A stretch of DNA of 36,414 nt from Paracoccus sp. (in: a-proteobacteria) (GCF_030536915.1 NZ_JAUNPC010000023.1:3697-40110), one strand, 5' to 3'. Positions 1 to 9,654 are shown, counted from the stretch's first letter. Numbers and translations: made by a program. Notes: generated by a model not told the origin, from the letters alone.

Positions 1-726
1 ATCCATGAACAGAACGGCATCATGGGCCGGGTGAACCGCATCTTGGCCCGCCGGGTGGACCGGGTCGCCTGCGGCACATGGCCGACCGATCTGCCCAAGG
101 GGGTCAGGGGCCTGCATGTCGGCAACCCGGTGCGGCAGGCGGTGCTGGACCAGGCAGGCGCGCCCTATCAGCCGCCCGGCGACGGGTTGCTGAAGCTGCT
201 GGTGATCGGCGGCAGCCAGGGGGCGCGGGTGCTGTCGCAGACCGTGCCCGCCGCCGTGGCGGCCCTGCCGGACGAATTGCGGGCGCGGCTGCAGGTCAGC
301 CATCAGGCCCGGGCCGAGGATGCGGGGCGCGTCACCCGCGCCTATGCGGACGCCGGCATCCGGGCCGAGGTGCAGCCCTTCTTCACCGACGTGCCGGAAC
401 GGCTTGCGGCCTGCCAACTTGTCGTCAGCCGGGCGGGGGCGTCCTCCATCGCCGACATCACCGTGATCGGGCGGCCCGCGATCCTTATTCCCTATGCGGC
501 GGCGGCGGGCGACCACCAGACCGCCAACGCCCGCGCATTGGCGGAAACCGGCGCAGCGGTCGTGCTGCCCGAATCCGTGCTGGACGCGGGCAGCCTGACA
601 CGCGATCTGCGGGCGATCCTGACGGACGCATCCCGCGCCCGCCGGATGGCGGAAGCCGCGCTCTCCCTGGGCCGCCCCGATGCGGCGGCCCGACTGCATG
701 ACCTTGTGACGGAACTGACCCCATGA
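1..726 (+). CDS. murG: UDP-GlcNAc:lipid II precursor transferase MurG, C-terminal part (5' end outside window)
   Basis: MurG transfers GlcNAc from UDP-GlcNAc to undecaprenyl-pyrophosphoryl-MurNAc-pentapeptide (lipid I) at the inner face of the cytoplasmic membrane, giving lipid II. The frame is already open at base 1 and begins [13 protein letters not shown], the MurG HEQN-x-MGxxNR segment of the N-terminal lobe, so the start lies before the window. The visible part carries the second-lobe nucleotide-sugar motifs: [10 protein letters not shown], and [11 protein letters not shown], which matches the family's SRAGAxTxAE signature. About 241 residues are visible of a usual length near 360. The stop overlaps the murC start (ATGA), so translation of the two is probably coupled. 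Identification is firm; only the N-terminus is missing. Confidence 0.97.
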   Translation: MHEQNGIMGRVNRILARRVDRVACGTWPTDLPKGVRGLHVGNPVRQAVLDQAGAPYQPPGDGLLKLLVIGGSQGARVLSQTVPAAVAALPDELRARLQVSHQARAEDAGRVTRAYADAGIRAEVQPFFTDVPERLAACQLVVSRAGASSIADITVIGRPAILIPYAAAAGDHQTANARALAETGAAVVLPESVLDAGSLTRDLRAILTDASRARRMAEAALSLGRPDAAARLHDLVTELTP

Positions 727-2147
727 ACGCAGCCACCAAGCTTCCCGGAGAACTCGGGCCGATCCACTTCGTGGGCATCGGCGGCATCGGCATGTCCGGG
801 ATCGCCGAGGTGCTGATGACGCTGGGCTATACGGTCCAGGGATCGGACGCCAAGCGGTCCAAGATCACCGACCGGCTGGAAAAGCTGGGCGCCACGGTCT
901 TCGAGGGCCAGCGGGCCGAGAACATCGGCGACGCGGGCGTGGTCGTGATCTCGACCGCCATCAGGAAGGGCAACCCCGAGCTTGAGGAGGCCCGCCGCCG
1001 CGGCCTGCCCGTCGTCCGCCGGGCCGAGATGCTGGCCGAACTGATGCGGCTGAAATCCAACATCGCCATTGCCGGGACGCACGGGAAGACCACCACCACG
1101 ACGATGGTGGCGACGCTGCTGGACGCAGGCGGGCTGGACCCGACCGTCATCAACGGCGGCGTGATCCACGCCTATGGGTCGAACGCGCGCGCGGGCGCGG
1201 GCGAGTGGATGGTGGTCGAGGCCGACGAATCGGACGGCAGCTTCAACCGCCTGCCCGCGACCATCGCCATCGTCACCAACATCGACCCCGAGCATATGGA
1301 GCACTGGGGCAGCTTCGACGCGCTGCGGAAGGGCTTCACTGACTTCGTGTCGAACATCCCCTTCTACGGCCTCGCCGTCTGCTGCACCGACCACCCCGAG
1401 GTTCAAAGCCTCGTCGGCCGCGTCACCGACCGCCGTGTCGTGACCTTCGGCTTCAACGCCCAGGCCGACGTGCGCGCCGTGAACCTGCGCTATGAGGATG
1501 GCATCGCGCATTTCGACGTGGCCCTGCAGGGCGAACGTGACGACAACGGCGAGGTGCCGATGATCGAAGGCTGCACCTTGCCGATGCCGGGCGACCACAA
1601 CGTGTCCAACGCCCTGTCGGCCGTCGCCGTGGCGCGTCACCTCGGGCTGAAGCGGTCGCAGATCCGCGATGCGCTGGCGAATTTCGCGGGCGTGGGACGG
1701 CGCTTCACCAAGGTGGGCGAGGTGGGGGGCGTCACCATCATCGACGACTACGGCCACCATCCGGTCGAGATCGCCGCCGTCCTCAAGGCCGCGCGGCAGG
1801 CGACCAAGGGCCGCGTGATCGCGGTCCACCAGCCGCACCGCTATTCGCGGCTGTCGAGCCTCTTCGACGATTTCTGCACCTGCTTCAACGAGGCCGACGT
1901 GGTCGCCATCGCCGAGGTCTATTCGGCGGGCGAGGACCCGATCCCCGGCGCCTCGCGCGACGATCTCGTGGCCGGGCTGATCGCCCATGGCCACCGCCAC
2001 GCCCGCGCGGTGATGGACGAATCGGACCTTGAACGGCTCGTCCGCGAACAGGCGCGGCCGGGCGACATGGTGGTCTGCCTCGGCGCGGGGACGATCAGCG
2101 CCTGGGCCAACGGGCTGCCCGAGCGGCTGACGCTGAAGGCGGCCTGA
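723..2147 (+). CDS. murC: UDP-N-acetylmuramate--L-alanine ligase MurC
   Basis: MurC uses ATP to add L-alanine to UDP-MurNAc, the first step of stem-peptide assembly in the cytoplasm. The 474-residue protein has the N-terminal UDP-binding glycine motif [11 protein letters not shown] at residues 18-28, the Mur-ligase ATP loop GTHGKTTTT at 118-126, then the central ATPase and C-terminal Rossmann-like domains; the length is normal for MurC. The ATG overlaps the murG stop by four bases (ATGA). The next gene, a small membrane protein, begins four bases after the stop, so the two are probably co-transcribed. The motif set separates it from MurD, MurE and MurF. Confidence 0.98.
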   Translation: MNAATKLPGELGPIHFVGIGGIGMSGIAEVLMTLGYTVQGSDAKRSKITDRLEKLGATVFEGQRAENIGDAGVVVISTAIRKGNPELEEARRRGLPVVRRAEMLAELMRLKSNIAIAGTHGKTTTTTMVATLLDAGGLDPTVINGGVIHAYGSNARAGAGEWMVVEADESDGSFNRLPATIAIVTNIDPEHMEHWGSFDALRKGFTDFVSNIPFYGLAVCCTDHPEVQSLVGRVTDRRVVTFGFNAQADVRAVNLRYEDGIAHFDVALQGERDDNGEVPMIEGCTLPMPGDHNVSNALSAVAVARHLGLKRSQIRDALANFAGVGRRFTKVGEVGGVTIIDDYGHHPVEIAAVLKAARQATKGRVIAVHQPHRYSRLSSLFDDFCTCFNEADVVAIAEVYSAGEDPIPGASRDDLVAGLIAHGHRHARAVMDESDLERLVREQARPGDMVVCLGAGTISAWANGLPERLTLKAA

Positions 2148-2151
2148 GGGC

Positions 2152-2433
2152 ATGATCGGGGACTATGCCCTGCCGGCGGCGCTGGCGGTGACCCTGCCGG
2201 GAATGCTCGCTTGGGCCAGCGGGCGGCGCTTCGGCCTTGCGGGGCTGATCGCCGTGATGATCCTCGTCGGCGTGATGGCGATCGTCGGCTGGAACCTGAC
2301 CCTCGAGGTGCTGACCGGCGACGACCAGCTGCGCCGGTCGTCGATCATCTTCTTCGTGGTGGTGCCGGGGATCGTCTCGGTCGTCCTTGGCGCCATCGCC
2401 GGCTTCTGGGAGGCGCACCGGCGGCGCCTGTGA
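2152..2433 (+). CDS. small membrane protein of unknown function, between murC and betC
   Basis: This is a 93-residue protein with three likely membrane helices (about residues 5-22, 27-50 and 65-86) and a short basic tail ending HRRRL. It starts only four bases after the murC stop and keeps the same high-GC codon use, so it is probably the last gene of the murG-murC transcript. I recognise no domain. Its place among peptidoglycan genes suggests a link to the cell envelope, but that rests on position alone. The next gene, betC, converges on it, and a GC hairpin lies between them. Confidence 0.8.
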   Translation: MIGDYALPAALAVTLPGMLAWASGRRFGLAGLIAVMILVGVMAIVGWNLTLEVLTGDDQLRRSSIIFFVVVPGIVSVVLGAIAGFWEAHRRRL

Positions 2434-2444
2434 GTGCCGCAGCA

Positions 2445-2463
2445 GGGGGGCTTTCCGCCCCCC
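2445..2463. terminator. GC hairpin between convergent genes
   Basis: A perfect inverted repeat, GGGGGGC / GCCCCCC with the five-base loop tttcc, lies just after the small membrane gene and before the betC 3' end. It could stop transcription from either side. There is no long T run on either strand, so it is not a textbook intrinsic terminator. Confidence 0.55.
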
Positions 2464-2506
2464 GCCGCTTCGCCTGCCTCGCTGATATTCGAAACCGTCC
2501 GAAGCG

Positions 2507-4009
2507 CTATTCGCCCCGCGGGAAGCGCTTGCTTTCTTCGAGGATGTCCAGGTTCATGTGATTGCGCATGTAACGCTCGGACGCCTGCATGAGCGGCTGG
2601 TAGTCCCAGGGGAAATAGGCGCCGTTCCGCAGCGCCTCGTAGACGATCCAGCGGCGGGCCTGCGACTGGCGCACCTCGGCGTCATAGGCGGGCAGGTCCC
2701 ATTGCGCCTCGGCCATCGCCCGCAGCCGTGAGAGCGTTTCGGCATGGGCCGGGTCGTCCGCGAGGTTCACGCGCTCCTCGGGGTCTGCGTCCAGGTCGAA
2801 CAACTGCTCGGGATCGGCAAGGCAGCGGGTGTATTTCCACCGGCCCTCGCGGATGCCGACAATGGGCGTGACCGAGGCTTCCGCCGCATATTCCATCAGC
2901 ACCGGCGGGGCCGCCGCGCCCGAGGCCACGGCAACCAGCGACTGCCCGTCCGTCCAGGGCGCGATTTCGTCCAGCGAGATGCCGGCGAGTTCCCCGAGCG
3001 TCGGCAGCACGTCGATGGTGGACACCGGCCTGTCCACCCGGCCTGCAGGCATTTCCGGCGCCGCGATCATCAGGGGCACGCGGGCGGACGGCTCGAAGAA
3101 GTTCATCTTGAACCACAGCCCGCGCTCTCCCAGCATCTCGCCGTGGTCGGACAGGACGACGATGACCGCCTTTTGCCGGGTGTCGCGCAGCACGGCCATG
3201 ATCTCGCCGATCTTGTCGTCGATATAGCTGATGTTGGCGAAATAGCCCTGCCGGGCGCGCCGGACCTGCTCGGGCGTAAGGTCATATTTCCGCCAGTCGC
3301 AGGCATCGAGGATGCGCCGCGAATGTGCGTCCTGTTCTTCGTAGGGAATCGGCGCGGGCGGTTCCAGTTCCGGCGCCCCTTCATACAGGTCCCAGTAGCG
3401 GCGGCGGGCGACGAAGGGATCGTGCGGATGGGTGAAGCTGACCGTCAGGCACCAGGGGCGCGGATCGGCGCCGCGCGACAGGTCGTAAAGCTTGCGGCAG
3501 GCGTTATAGGCGACCTCATCGTCATATTCATACTGGTTGGTGATCTCGGCCACGCCCGCGCCGGTGATCGAGCCCATGTTGTGATACCACCAGTCGATCC
3601 GTTCGCCGGGGCGGCGGTAGTCGGGGGTCCAGCCGAAGTCGGCGGGATAGATGTCGGTGGTCAGCCGCTCCTCGAATCCGTGCATCTGGTCGGGGCCGAC
3701 GAAATGCATCTTGCCCGACAGGCAGGTGTGCCAGCCCGCGCGGCGCAGGTGATGGGCATAGGTCGGGATGTCGGAGGCGAACTCGGCCGCGTTGTCATAG
3801 ACCCGCGTCCGCCGCGGCAACTGCCCCGACATGAAGGCCGCCCGCGCGGGCGCGCAGAGGGGCGAGGCCGTGTAGGCATTGGCGAAGCGGGCCGAGCGGT
3901 CCGCCAGCGCCCGCAGGTTCGGCGCGTGCAGGAAGGGGGCGGGACCGTCGGGGAACCAGACCCCCGACAACTGGTCCGCCATCAGGATCAGGATATTGGG
4001 ACGGCTCAC
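2507..4009 (-). CDS. betC: choline-sulfatase BetC
   Basis: BetC hydrolyses choline-O-sulfate to choline and sulfate, feeding choline to glycine-betaine synthesis or catabolism. The 500-residue protein has a sulfatase core with metal-site D12, and the modification motif LCAPAR with C52 as the residue expected to become formylglycine. Other likely active-site residues are K100, H102, H195 and the D288-H289 pair in SDHGE. Residues from about 446 resemble the choline-sulfatase C-terminal domain (ERYMRNHMNLDILEESKR), which favours choline sulfate over other sulfate esters. The start is GTG; it overlaps the choX stop by four bases (GTGA), so the two form a coupled operon choX-betC. The pair lies on the strand opposite to the surrounding mur genes. 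No betI, betA or betB is in view. Confidence 0.93.
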   Translation of the reverse strand: MSRPNILILMADQLSGVWFPDGPAPFLHAPNLRALADRSARFANAYTASPLCAPARAAFMSGQLPRRTRVYDNAAEFASDIPTYAHHLRRAGWHTCLSGKMHFVGPDQMHGFEERLTTDIYPADFGWTPDYRRPGERIDWWYHNMGSITGAGVAEITNQYEYDDEVAYNACRKLYDLSRGADPRPWCLTVSFTHPHDPFVARRRYWDLYEGAPELEPPAPIPYEEQDAHSRRILDACDWRKYDLTPEQVRRARQGYFANISYIDDKIGEIMAVLRDTRQKAVIVVLSDHGEMLGERGLWFKMNFFEPSARVPLMIAAPEMPAGRVDRPVSTIDVLPTLGELAGISLDEIAPWTDGQSLVAVASGAAAPPVLMEYAAEASVTPIVGIREGRWKYTRCLADPEQLFDLDADPEERVNLADDPAHAETLSRLRAMAEAQWDLPAYDAEVRQSQARRWIVYEALRNGAYFPWDYQPLMQASERYMRNHMNLDILEESKRFPRGE

Positions 4010-4950
4010 TTCAGCAGCTCGTCCCTGGCGGCGGCGGTGCCGTCCTGGCCGTCCAGCGTGGTGACACCGGCGGTCCAGCGCTCGATCAGGTCGGGCTTGT
4101 CGGCAAGGTAGGCTTCCGCCGCCTGCGGGCCGGTCATCGCCTCGTCAAGGATCAGCGCCATCAGCGCGTTCTCCGTCTCCACGTCGAAGGTCAGTTGCGT
4201 CAGCAGCCTGGCCGCGTTGGGGCAGCGCGCCGCCCAGTCCCTGCGGGCCAGCGTATGGACGCTGGCGCCGCCGAAATCGGGGCCGAACTCCGCGTCGCCC
4301 CCGGTCAGCCAGGTGATCTGGTGCGCCACGTTCATCGGGTGCGGCGCCCAGGCGAGGAACACCGTGGGCGTATCCTGCTGGTCGTTGCGGGCGACCTGCG
4401 CCAGCATCGCCTGCTCGCTCGATTCGACCAGTTCCCAGTCGCCGAGGCCGAACTTGTCCGCCTGGATCATGCCGGCGACCGACAGGTTGGCGGGCGCCCC
4501 CGGCTCGATGCCGTAGATCCGCCCCTCGAAGGCGTCGCGATGGCTGTCGAGATCGGCGAAGTCCCGGACCCCCAGCGCCGCGCCCGCCGCGTTGACGCCC
4601 AGCGTGAACCTGGCGCCTTCGAGGTTCACGGCCAGTTCCTCGACCTGCCCCGAGGCGTCCAGATCGGCCCGGAAGGCCTGCTGCGCCGGCATCCAGTTGC
4701 CCAGGAAGGCGTCGGTCTGCCCGGTCTTCAGCGCCTCGTAGCCGATCGGCACCGACAGGGACCGGATGTCGGGCCGGTAGCCCAGCGCTTCCAGCAGCAC
4801 ATGGGCCACGCCGTTGGTCGCGGTGATGTCGGTCCAGCCCGGATCGGACAGCCGGACGGTTTCGCAGGACGCATCCTCGGCCAGTGCCGGGGCGGCAAGG
4901 CCAAGCGCCAGCGCGGCGGTCAGGGCGGCGGAACGGGCGGGCAGGGGCAT
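4006..4950 (-). CDS. choX: choline ABC transporter substrate-binding protein ChoX
   Basis: This is a periplasmic binding protein for choline-type quaternary amines, used by ChoXWV-type ABC importers. It has 314 residues with a Sec signal peptide (basic start, hydrophobic residues 8-20, likely cleavage after ALA-24). Aromatic-box residues expected from Sinorhizobium ChoX appear at matching places: W39 and D41 in GWTDI, W86 in NWMP and W201 in LAWAPHPMN. F115 seems to stand where ChoX has a tyrosine, an alignment by eye. No permease or ATPase gene is beside it, so it must use partners coded elsewhere or serve another uptake system. Coupling to betC suggests the ligand could be choline-O-sulfate as well as choline. 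The frame stays open far upstream over murB, but the ATG at 4950 starts the signal peptide and is the clear start. Confidence 0.92.
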   Translation of the reverse strand: MPLPARSAALTAALALGLAAPALAEDASCETVRLSDPGWTDITATNGVAHVLLEALGYRPDIRSLSVPIGYEALKTGQTDAFLGNWMPAQQAFRADLDASGQVEELAVNLEGARFTLGVNAAGAALGVRDFADLDSHRDAFEGRIYGIEPGAPANLSVAGMIQADKFGLGDWELVESSEQAMLAQVARNDQQDTPTVFLAWAPHPMNVAHQITWLTGGDAEFGPDFGGASVHTLARRDWAARCPNAARLLTQLTFDVETENALMALILDEAMTGPQAAEAYLADKPDLIERWTAGVTTLDGQDGTAAARDELLK

Positions 4951-5079
4951 CGGGTCTCCGGTCTTGGGGCGCAGGGGCGCCGGTGTCGCGGGATGGTGGC
5001 GCGGGCACCGGGGCATTGCAACCGGCTTGCCCGGCGGGACCCCCTGCCCTAGGCGGGGCCTGCTGGAAGGAGCATGCCG

Positions 5080-5997
5080 ATGACCAACCCGCCGCCCATC
5101 CGGGGCACGCTGACCCAAAGTCGCCCGCTGGCCGACCTGACATGGCTGCGCGTGGGCGGCCCCGCCGACTGGCTGTTCCAGCCCGCCGACCAAGACGACC
5201 TGGCGCTGTTCCTGCGGAACCTCGTGCCCGAGGTGCCGGTCTTCCCCATGGGCGTCGGCTCGAACCTGATCGTGCGCGACGGCGGCATCCGCGGCGTGGT
5301 GATCCGGCTCGGCCGCGGCTTCAACGGCGTCGAGACCGAAAACGGCATGGTCCACGCAGGCGCCGCCGCGCTGGACATGCACGTCGCCCGCCGCGCGGCC
5401 GAGGCCGGGCTCGACCTGACCTTCCTGCGCACCATCCCCGGCACCGTCGGCGGGGCGATTCGGATGAACGCGGGCTGCTACGGTTCCTACGTCGCCGACC
5501 ATCTGGTGCAGGCCGAGGCCGTGACCCGGCAGGGCGAGCTGCGGGTGCTGACCCCCGGCGACCTGCGATTCGCCTATCGCTCGTCGGCGCTGCCCGAGGG
5601 CTGGGTGCTGACCCGCGCCACATTCCGCGCCGTGCCCGGCGACCCGCAGGCGCTGGCCGCGAAGATGGAGGAGCAGCTTGCGACACGCGATGCCTCCCAG
5701 CCGACGAAGGACCGCACCGCCGGGTCCACCTTCCGCAACCCGGCAGGCTACAGTTCCACCGGGCGGGCGGACGACAGCCACGATCTCAAGGCCTGGAAGC
5801 TGATCGAGGACGCGGGCCTGCGCGGCCACCGCCTTGGCGGCGCGCAGATGAGCGAAAAGCACCCGAACTTCCTGCTCAACACCGGCGGGGCCACGGCGGC
5901 CGATCTCGAGAATCTGGGAGAGCTTGTCCGCGCCCGCGTCCGCGCGGCCAGTGGCCATGACCTGGCGTGGGAGGTCGTGCGGGTCGGCGAGCGCTGA
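5080..5997 (+). CDS. murB: UDP-N-acetylenolpyruvoylglucosamine reductase MurB
   Basis: MurB is the FAD enzyme that reduces UDP-GlcNAc-enolpyruvate to UDP-MurNAc with NADPH. The 305-residue protein has the FAD-binding part ([11 protein letters not shown] at about 59-69 and [13 protein letters not shown] at 120-132) and likely catalytic residues R167 in FAYRSS, S216 in AGSTFRN and E298 near the C-terminus. Two ATGs compete, at 5074 and 5080. The ribosome site GGAAGGAG at 5065-5072 is one base from the first and seven from the second, so 5080 is preferred; an annotation may use 5074, which adds two residues. It is divergent from choX, with about 120 bases between them for both promoters. Confidence 0.96.
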   Translation: MTNPPPIRGTLTQSRPLADLTWLRVGGPADWLFQPADQDDLALFLRNLVPEVPVFPMGVGSNLIVRDGGIRGVVIRLGRGFNGVETENGMVHAGAAALDMHVARRAAEAGLDLTFLRTIPGTVGGAIRMNAGCYGSYVADHLVQAEAVTRQGELRVLTPGDLRFAYRSSALPEGWVLTRATFRAVPGDPQALAAKMEEQLATRDASQPTKDRTAGSTFRNPAGYSSTGRADDSHDLKAWKLIEDAGLRGHRLGGAQMSEKHPNFLLNTGGATAADLENLGELVRARVRAASGHDLAWEVVRVGER

Positions 5998-6098
5998 TCG
6001 CGCGGAACGTGTGTTCGCCGCGCGAACCCCCTTCCCCCGGCCACGGCTTTGTGACTATCATCACCGCATCGAACAGCGCCGTCCAAGGCGCGGCGGAA

Positions 6099-6139
6099 CC
6101 GGGGGCGAAGATCCCCGAATCAGTCCCCGGCTTACGGGG
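6099..6139 (+). promoter_or_regulatory. GC-rich leader of ddl with overlapping hairpins
   Basis: In the 154-base murB-ddl gap, CCGGGG (6099-6104) can pair with CCCCGG (6125-6130), while CCCCG (6125-6129) can instead pair with CGGGG (6135-6139) across a five-base loop. The two pairings exclude each other, and the second ends 12 bases before the GTG start of ddl, next to its ribosome site. A further dyad, GTTCGC-cgc-GCGAAC, lies at 6013-6027. A role in tuning ddl translation is only a guess. Confidence 0.3.
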
Positions 6140-6151
6140 CGAAAGGCAGAT

Positions 6152-7084
6152 GTGGCGGGCAGGTCGAGCAGGACAGCCCACACCGTAGCGGTCCTGATGG
6201 GCGGCCCCTCGGCGGAACGAGAGGTGTCGCTATCGTCGGGGCGCGGATGCGCGGATGCGCTGCGGGTGGCGGGATACGAGGTGGTCGAGATCGCGCTTGG
6301 CCCGGATGACGGCGCGAGCCTGCCCCTGCGGCTGGCGGAAGCCCGTCCCGATGTGGTCTTCAACGCGCTGCATGGCCGCATGGGCGAGGATGGGCGCGTC
6401 CAGGGCCTGCTGGAATGGCTGGGCTACCGCTATACCCATTCGGGCGTGCTGGCCTCGGCGCTGGCGATGGACAAGACCCGCGCCAAGCAGGTCTTCCGCG
6501 AGGCCGGGCTGCCGGTCGTCGACAGCGTGCTGGCCAGCCGCGAGGACGCGCGGGCCGAGCATCTGCTGCCGCCCCCTTATGTCGTGAAGCCGAATGACGA
6601 GGGCTCGTCCGTCGGCGTCTATATCGTCCGCGAGGGCGACAATCTCCCGCCCTTGTCCGACGACATGCCCGACGAGGTCATGGTCGAGGCCTATGCGCCG
6701 GGCCGCGAGCTGACCACCACCGTCCTCGGCGACCGGGCGCTGGGCGTGACCGAGATCGTGACCGACGGCTGGTACGACTACGAGGCCAAGTATTCGGCGG
6801 GCGGCTCGCGCCACGTGGTCCCGGCCGAGATCCCCGATCAGATCACCCGCGCCTGCCTTGATTACGCGCTCAGGGCGCATGACGCGCTGGGCTGCCAGGG
6901 GCTGTCGCGCAGCGATTTCCGCTGGGACGACTCGCGCGGCCTGGACGGGCTGGTGATCCTTGAGACGAACACCCAGCCCGGCATGACGCCGACCTCGCTC
7001 GCCCCCGAGCAGGCGGCGCTGGTGGGCATCGATTTCCCCGCGCTCTGCCGCTGGATCGTGGAGGACGCGCTGTGTCGGGACTGA
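6152..7084 (+). CDS. ddl: D-alanine--D-alanine ligase
   Basis: Ddl joins two D-alanines with ATP to supply the dipeptide that MurF adds to the peptidoglycan stem. The protein has 310 residues from a GTG start, with AAAGG five bases upstream. Visible ATP-grasp features are [12 protein letters not shown] (16-27), HGRMGEDG (74-81), [11 protein letters not shown] (147-157), the omega-loop KYSAGGSRH (213-221) and the metal-binding ETNTQPGMT (271-279). Possible earlier starts in this frame lack a ribosome site and would add unrelated sequence. The 3' end overlaps ftsQ by 13 bases, which argues for a common transcript. Confidence 0.96.
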   Translation: MAGRSSRTAHTVAVLMGGPSAEREVSLSSGRGCADALRVAGYEVVEIALGPDDGASLPLRLAEARPDVVFNALHGRMGEDGRVQGLLEWLGYRYTHSGVLASALAMDKTRAKQVFREAGLPVVDSVLASREDARAEHLLPPPYVVKPNDEGSSVGVYIVREGDNLPPLSDDMPDEVMVEAYAPGRELTTTVLGDRALGVTEIVTDGWYDYEAKYSAGGSRHVVPAEIPDQITRACLDYALRAHDALGCQGLSRSDFRWDDSRGLDGLVILETNTQPGMTPTSLAPEQAALVGIDFPALCRWIVEDALCRD

Positions 7085-8091
7085 AGCATCTCACCCGGAC
7101 CTTCCAGGCCGCCCGCCTGCCCGCGCCCATGCGCCGCGCGGGCGCGCGTCCGCAGCCTGCCGCCGCCCCGCGGCGGGAACCGGGACCGTCGCGGCTGGCC
7201 TACCGGCTGAACCGGCTGTGGCTGACGCCGCTTTACCGGCGGCTGTTCCGCGTCGGCGTTCCGATCCTCGTGATCTGCGCCTTTGCGGGGGCATGGCTGG
7301 CCGACGACACCCGCCGCGCCAACCTGACCGGCGCGATGACGGCGATGGTGGACCGCGTCCAGTCGCAGGACGCCTTCATGGTCCACCGCATGGACATCGA
7401 GGGCGCATCCCCCGCCGTGGACAAGGCGCTGCGCGCCATGCTGCCGGTGACGCTGCCCGCGTCCAGCTTCGACATCGACCTGCCCGCGCTGCGCGTGGCG
7501 GCGGAACGGCTGGACGCGATCGAGAAGATGGAACTGCGGATCCAGCCCGGCGGGGTGCTGTCGGCCGTGGTGACCGAACGGACCCCGGCGATCCTGTGGC
7601 GCCATGCGCGGGGGCTGGACCTGCTGGACGCGGGCGGCCATCGCGTGGCCTCGGTCACCTCGCGCGACGTGCGCACCGACCTGCCGATGATCGCGGGCGA
7701 GGGCGCGGGCCGCCACGCCGCCGAGGCGCTGGCGCTGATCGACGCGATCGGCCCGATCCTGCCGCGCCTGCGCGGGCTGGAACGCATGGGCGAACGGCGC
7801 TGGGACGTGGTGCTGGACCGCGGCCAGCGGATCATGCTGCCGACCGACCGGCCGCTGCCGGCGCTGAAGCGGGTTCTGGCCATCGACCGCGAGGACGGGC
7901 TTTTGTCCCGCGATGTGGTGGCCGTGGACATGCGCGACCCCGCGCGCCCGGTGCTGCGGATGGGGCTGACCGCGCAGAACACGCTGCGCCGCGCCGCCGG
8001 GCTGCCGGAACTGGACGCCGAGGGCAACGAGATCGACCCCGAGGACGGGGCAGGGGGCGGCGCCAGAACCGCAAGCGCGACGCGCGGCTGA
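7072..8091 (+). CDS. ftsQ: cell division protein FtsQ
   Basis: FtsQ is a bitopic divisome protein that links the early Z-ring proteins to FtsB, FtsL and the septal synthases. The 339-residue protein has a long basic and proline-rich cytoplasmic tail (1-60), one membrane helix (about 61-77, [17 protein letters not shown]), a POTRA-like segment from about 100, and the beta domain. The GTG start has GGAGG seven bases upstream inside ddl. ftsA follows after 26 bases. The acidic glycine-rich end (about 310-339) is low complexity and probably disordered. Order ddl-ftsQ-ftsA-ftsZ is the classic dcw arrangement. Confidence 0.95.
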   Translation: MSGLKHLTRTFQAARLPAPMRRAGARPQPAAAPRREPGPSRLAYRLNRLWLTPLYRRLFRVGVPILVICAFAGAWLADDTRRANLTGAMTAMVDRVQSQDAFMVHRMDIEGASPAVDKALRAMLPVTLPASSFDIDLPALRVAAERLDAIEKMELRIQPGGVLSAVVTERTPAILWRHARGLDLLDAGGHRVASVTSRDVRTDLPMIAGEGAGRHAAEALALIDAIGPILPRLRGLERMGERRWDVVLDRGQRIMLPTDRPLPALKRVLAIDREDGLLSRDVVAVDMRDPARPVLRMGLTAQNTLRRAAGLPELDAEGNEIDPEDGAGGGARTASATRG

Positions 8092-8117
8092 CGATAGGGA
8101 CAGGGGGACGAACGGGG

Positions 8118-9455
8118 ATGCGCGATCTTTACGAGGCCCAGCGGGCGATGCGGCAGGCGCGCCGCACGGCGATGGCGCGGGGCGTGCTGGCGCTGCTGGA
8201 CATCGGGACCTCGAAAGTGACCTGCATCATCCTGGAATTCGACGGCCCCGGCCAGTTCCGCGGGACCGACGGGGTCGGGCCGATGGCCGGGCAGTCCTCG
8301 TTCCGGGTGATCGGCCAGTTCACCACCCAGTCCCGCGGCGTCCGCTATGGCGAGATCGAGGCCATGGCCGAAACCGAGCGCTGCGTCCGCCACGCGATCC
8401 AGGGCGCGCAGAAGCAGGCGGGGGTCCGCGTCGATCACGTCATCGCCACCATCTCGGGCGGCCGTCCCTCCTCCTACGGGCTGGCCGGAGAGGTGGCGCT
8501 GCGGTCGGGCAAGGTGGCCGAGGCCGACATCGGCGCCGTGCTGGCCGCCTGCGACGTGCCCGATTTCGGCCGCAACCGCGACGTGCTGCATGCGCAGCCG
8601 GTGAACTTCGCGGTCGATTCGCGATCCGGCCTGTCGGACCCGCGCGACATCGTGGGCAACCGGCTGGCCGTGGACATGCACGTCCTGACCATCGACAGCG
8701 CCACCGTGTCGAACCTGATCCACTGCATGCGGCGCTGCGACCTGGAGCTCGCGGGCCTCGGCTCGGCGGCCTATGCGGCGGGCCGGGCGGCGCTGGTCGA
8801 GGACGAGCAGGAACTGGGCGCCGCCTGCATCGACATGGGCGGCGGCGTCACCGGCGTGTCGCTGTTCCTGAAAAAACACATGCTGTTCGCCGATGCCGTG
8901 CGAATGGGGGGCGAGCTGGTCACGCGCGACATCAGCCAGGGATTGCGGGTGCCGATGGCGGTGGCCGAATGGCTCAAGACCCGCCACGGCGGGCTTGAGG
9001 CCACGGGCCGCGACGACCGCGAGATGATCCCCGTCACCGACGAGAACGCGGGCGACCACGGGGGCGAGCGCCGGCATGTCAGCCGCGCCGACCTGATCGG
9101 CATCATGCGCCCGCGGGTCGAGGAGATCTTCGACGGCGTGCGCGAGATCCTGGACGCCGCGGGCTTCGACCAGATGCCCGCCCGCCAGGTGGTGCTGACC
9201 GGCGGCGGCAGCCAGATCCCCGGCCTCGACACGCTGGCGACCCGCATCCTGGGCTACAACGTGCGGATCGGGCGGCCGCTGCGGATACAGGGGCTGGCCC
9301 AGCAGCACACCGCCGCCTGCCATGCCGCGACCGTGGGGCTGGCGCTGCACGCGGCCAACCCGCAGGACGAATGGTGGGACTTCGAGATGCCTGCCGAACG
9401 GGCCGGGGTCGCGGGCCTTGGCCGGGCGATCCGCTGGTTCCGCGCCAACTGGTAG
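8118..9455 (+). CDS. ftsA: cell division protein FtsA
   Basis: FtsA is the actin-fold ATPase that anchors FtsZ filaments to the membrane and recruits later divisome proteins. The 445-residue protein has the phosphate-1 loop LLDIGTSKVTC (26-36), an inserted SHS2/1C region after it, the phosphate-2 region CIDMGGGVTGVSLF and the adenosine motif LTGGGSQIPGL. It ends AGLGRAIRWFRANW, an amphipathic basic and aromatic helix that fits the membrane-targeting sequence. About 22 residues lie before the fold, longer than in Escherichia coli FtsA. The ATG has a purine-rich site (GAACGGGG) before it. It is followed by a 199-base gap that probably holds the ftsZ promoter. Confidence 0.96.
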   Translation: MRDLYEAQRAMRQARRTAMARGVLALLDIGTSKVTCIILEFDGPGQFRGTDGVGPMAGQSSFRVIGQFTTQSRGVRYGEIEAMAETERCVRHAIQGAQKQAGVRVDHVIATISGGRPSSYGLAGEVALRSGKVAEADIGAVLAACDVPDFGRNRDVLHAQPVNFAVDSRSGLSDPRDIVGNRLAVDMHVLTIDSATVSNLIHCMRRCDLELAGLGSAAYAAGRAALVEDEQELGAACIDMGGGVTGVSLFLKKHMLFADAVRMGGELVTRDISQGLRVPMAVAEWLKTRHGGLEATGRDDREMIPVTDENAGDHGGERRHVSRADLIGIMRPRVEEIFDGVREILDAAGFDQMPARQVVLTGGGSQIPGLDTLATRILGYNVRIGRPLRIQGLAQQHTAACHAATVGLALHAANPQDEWWDFEMPAERAGVAGLGRAIRWFRANW

Positions 9456-9562
9456 CGCTGCCGCTGCGCGCTGTCGCACCCGGTTGCACTATCGGCGGCA
9501 TACCGCCACAACCCGCCCCGATCGGGCGGCGAATCGGCGGAAAGCGGACGATTGGTAAGTGA

Positions 9563-9590
9563 CGCGAAGGCTCAATCTGATACCTTCGCG
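9563..9590 (+). promoter_or_regulatory. 8-bp inverted repeat upstream of ftsZ
   Basis: CGCGAAGG (9563-9570) and CCTTCGCG (9583-9590) form a perfect inverted repeat with a 12-base AT-rich centre, 64 bases before the ftsZ start. No T run follows, so an intrinsic terminator for ftsA is unlikely. It could be an operator or a 5' leader hairpin of ftsZ. I could not place a convincing -35/-10 pair in the gap. Confidence 0.45.
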
Positions 9591-9654
9591 GCAAAAGAAG
9601 CAGATTCGACCGGGCGCCCGACGCTCCGGCAGGCAAACAGAAGGGCAGGCGGCG

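Noticed and set aside
4951-5958. N-terminal extension of choX over murB
   Set aside because: The frame is open, but the ATG at 4950 begins a proper signal peptide, and the extension is antisense to murB.
6005-6027. Possible SOS box before ddl (GAAC and GTTC words, GTTCGC dyad)
   Set aside because: The words are not arranged as GTTC-N7-GTTC or GAAC-N7-GAAC, the alphaproteobacterial LexA pattern.
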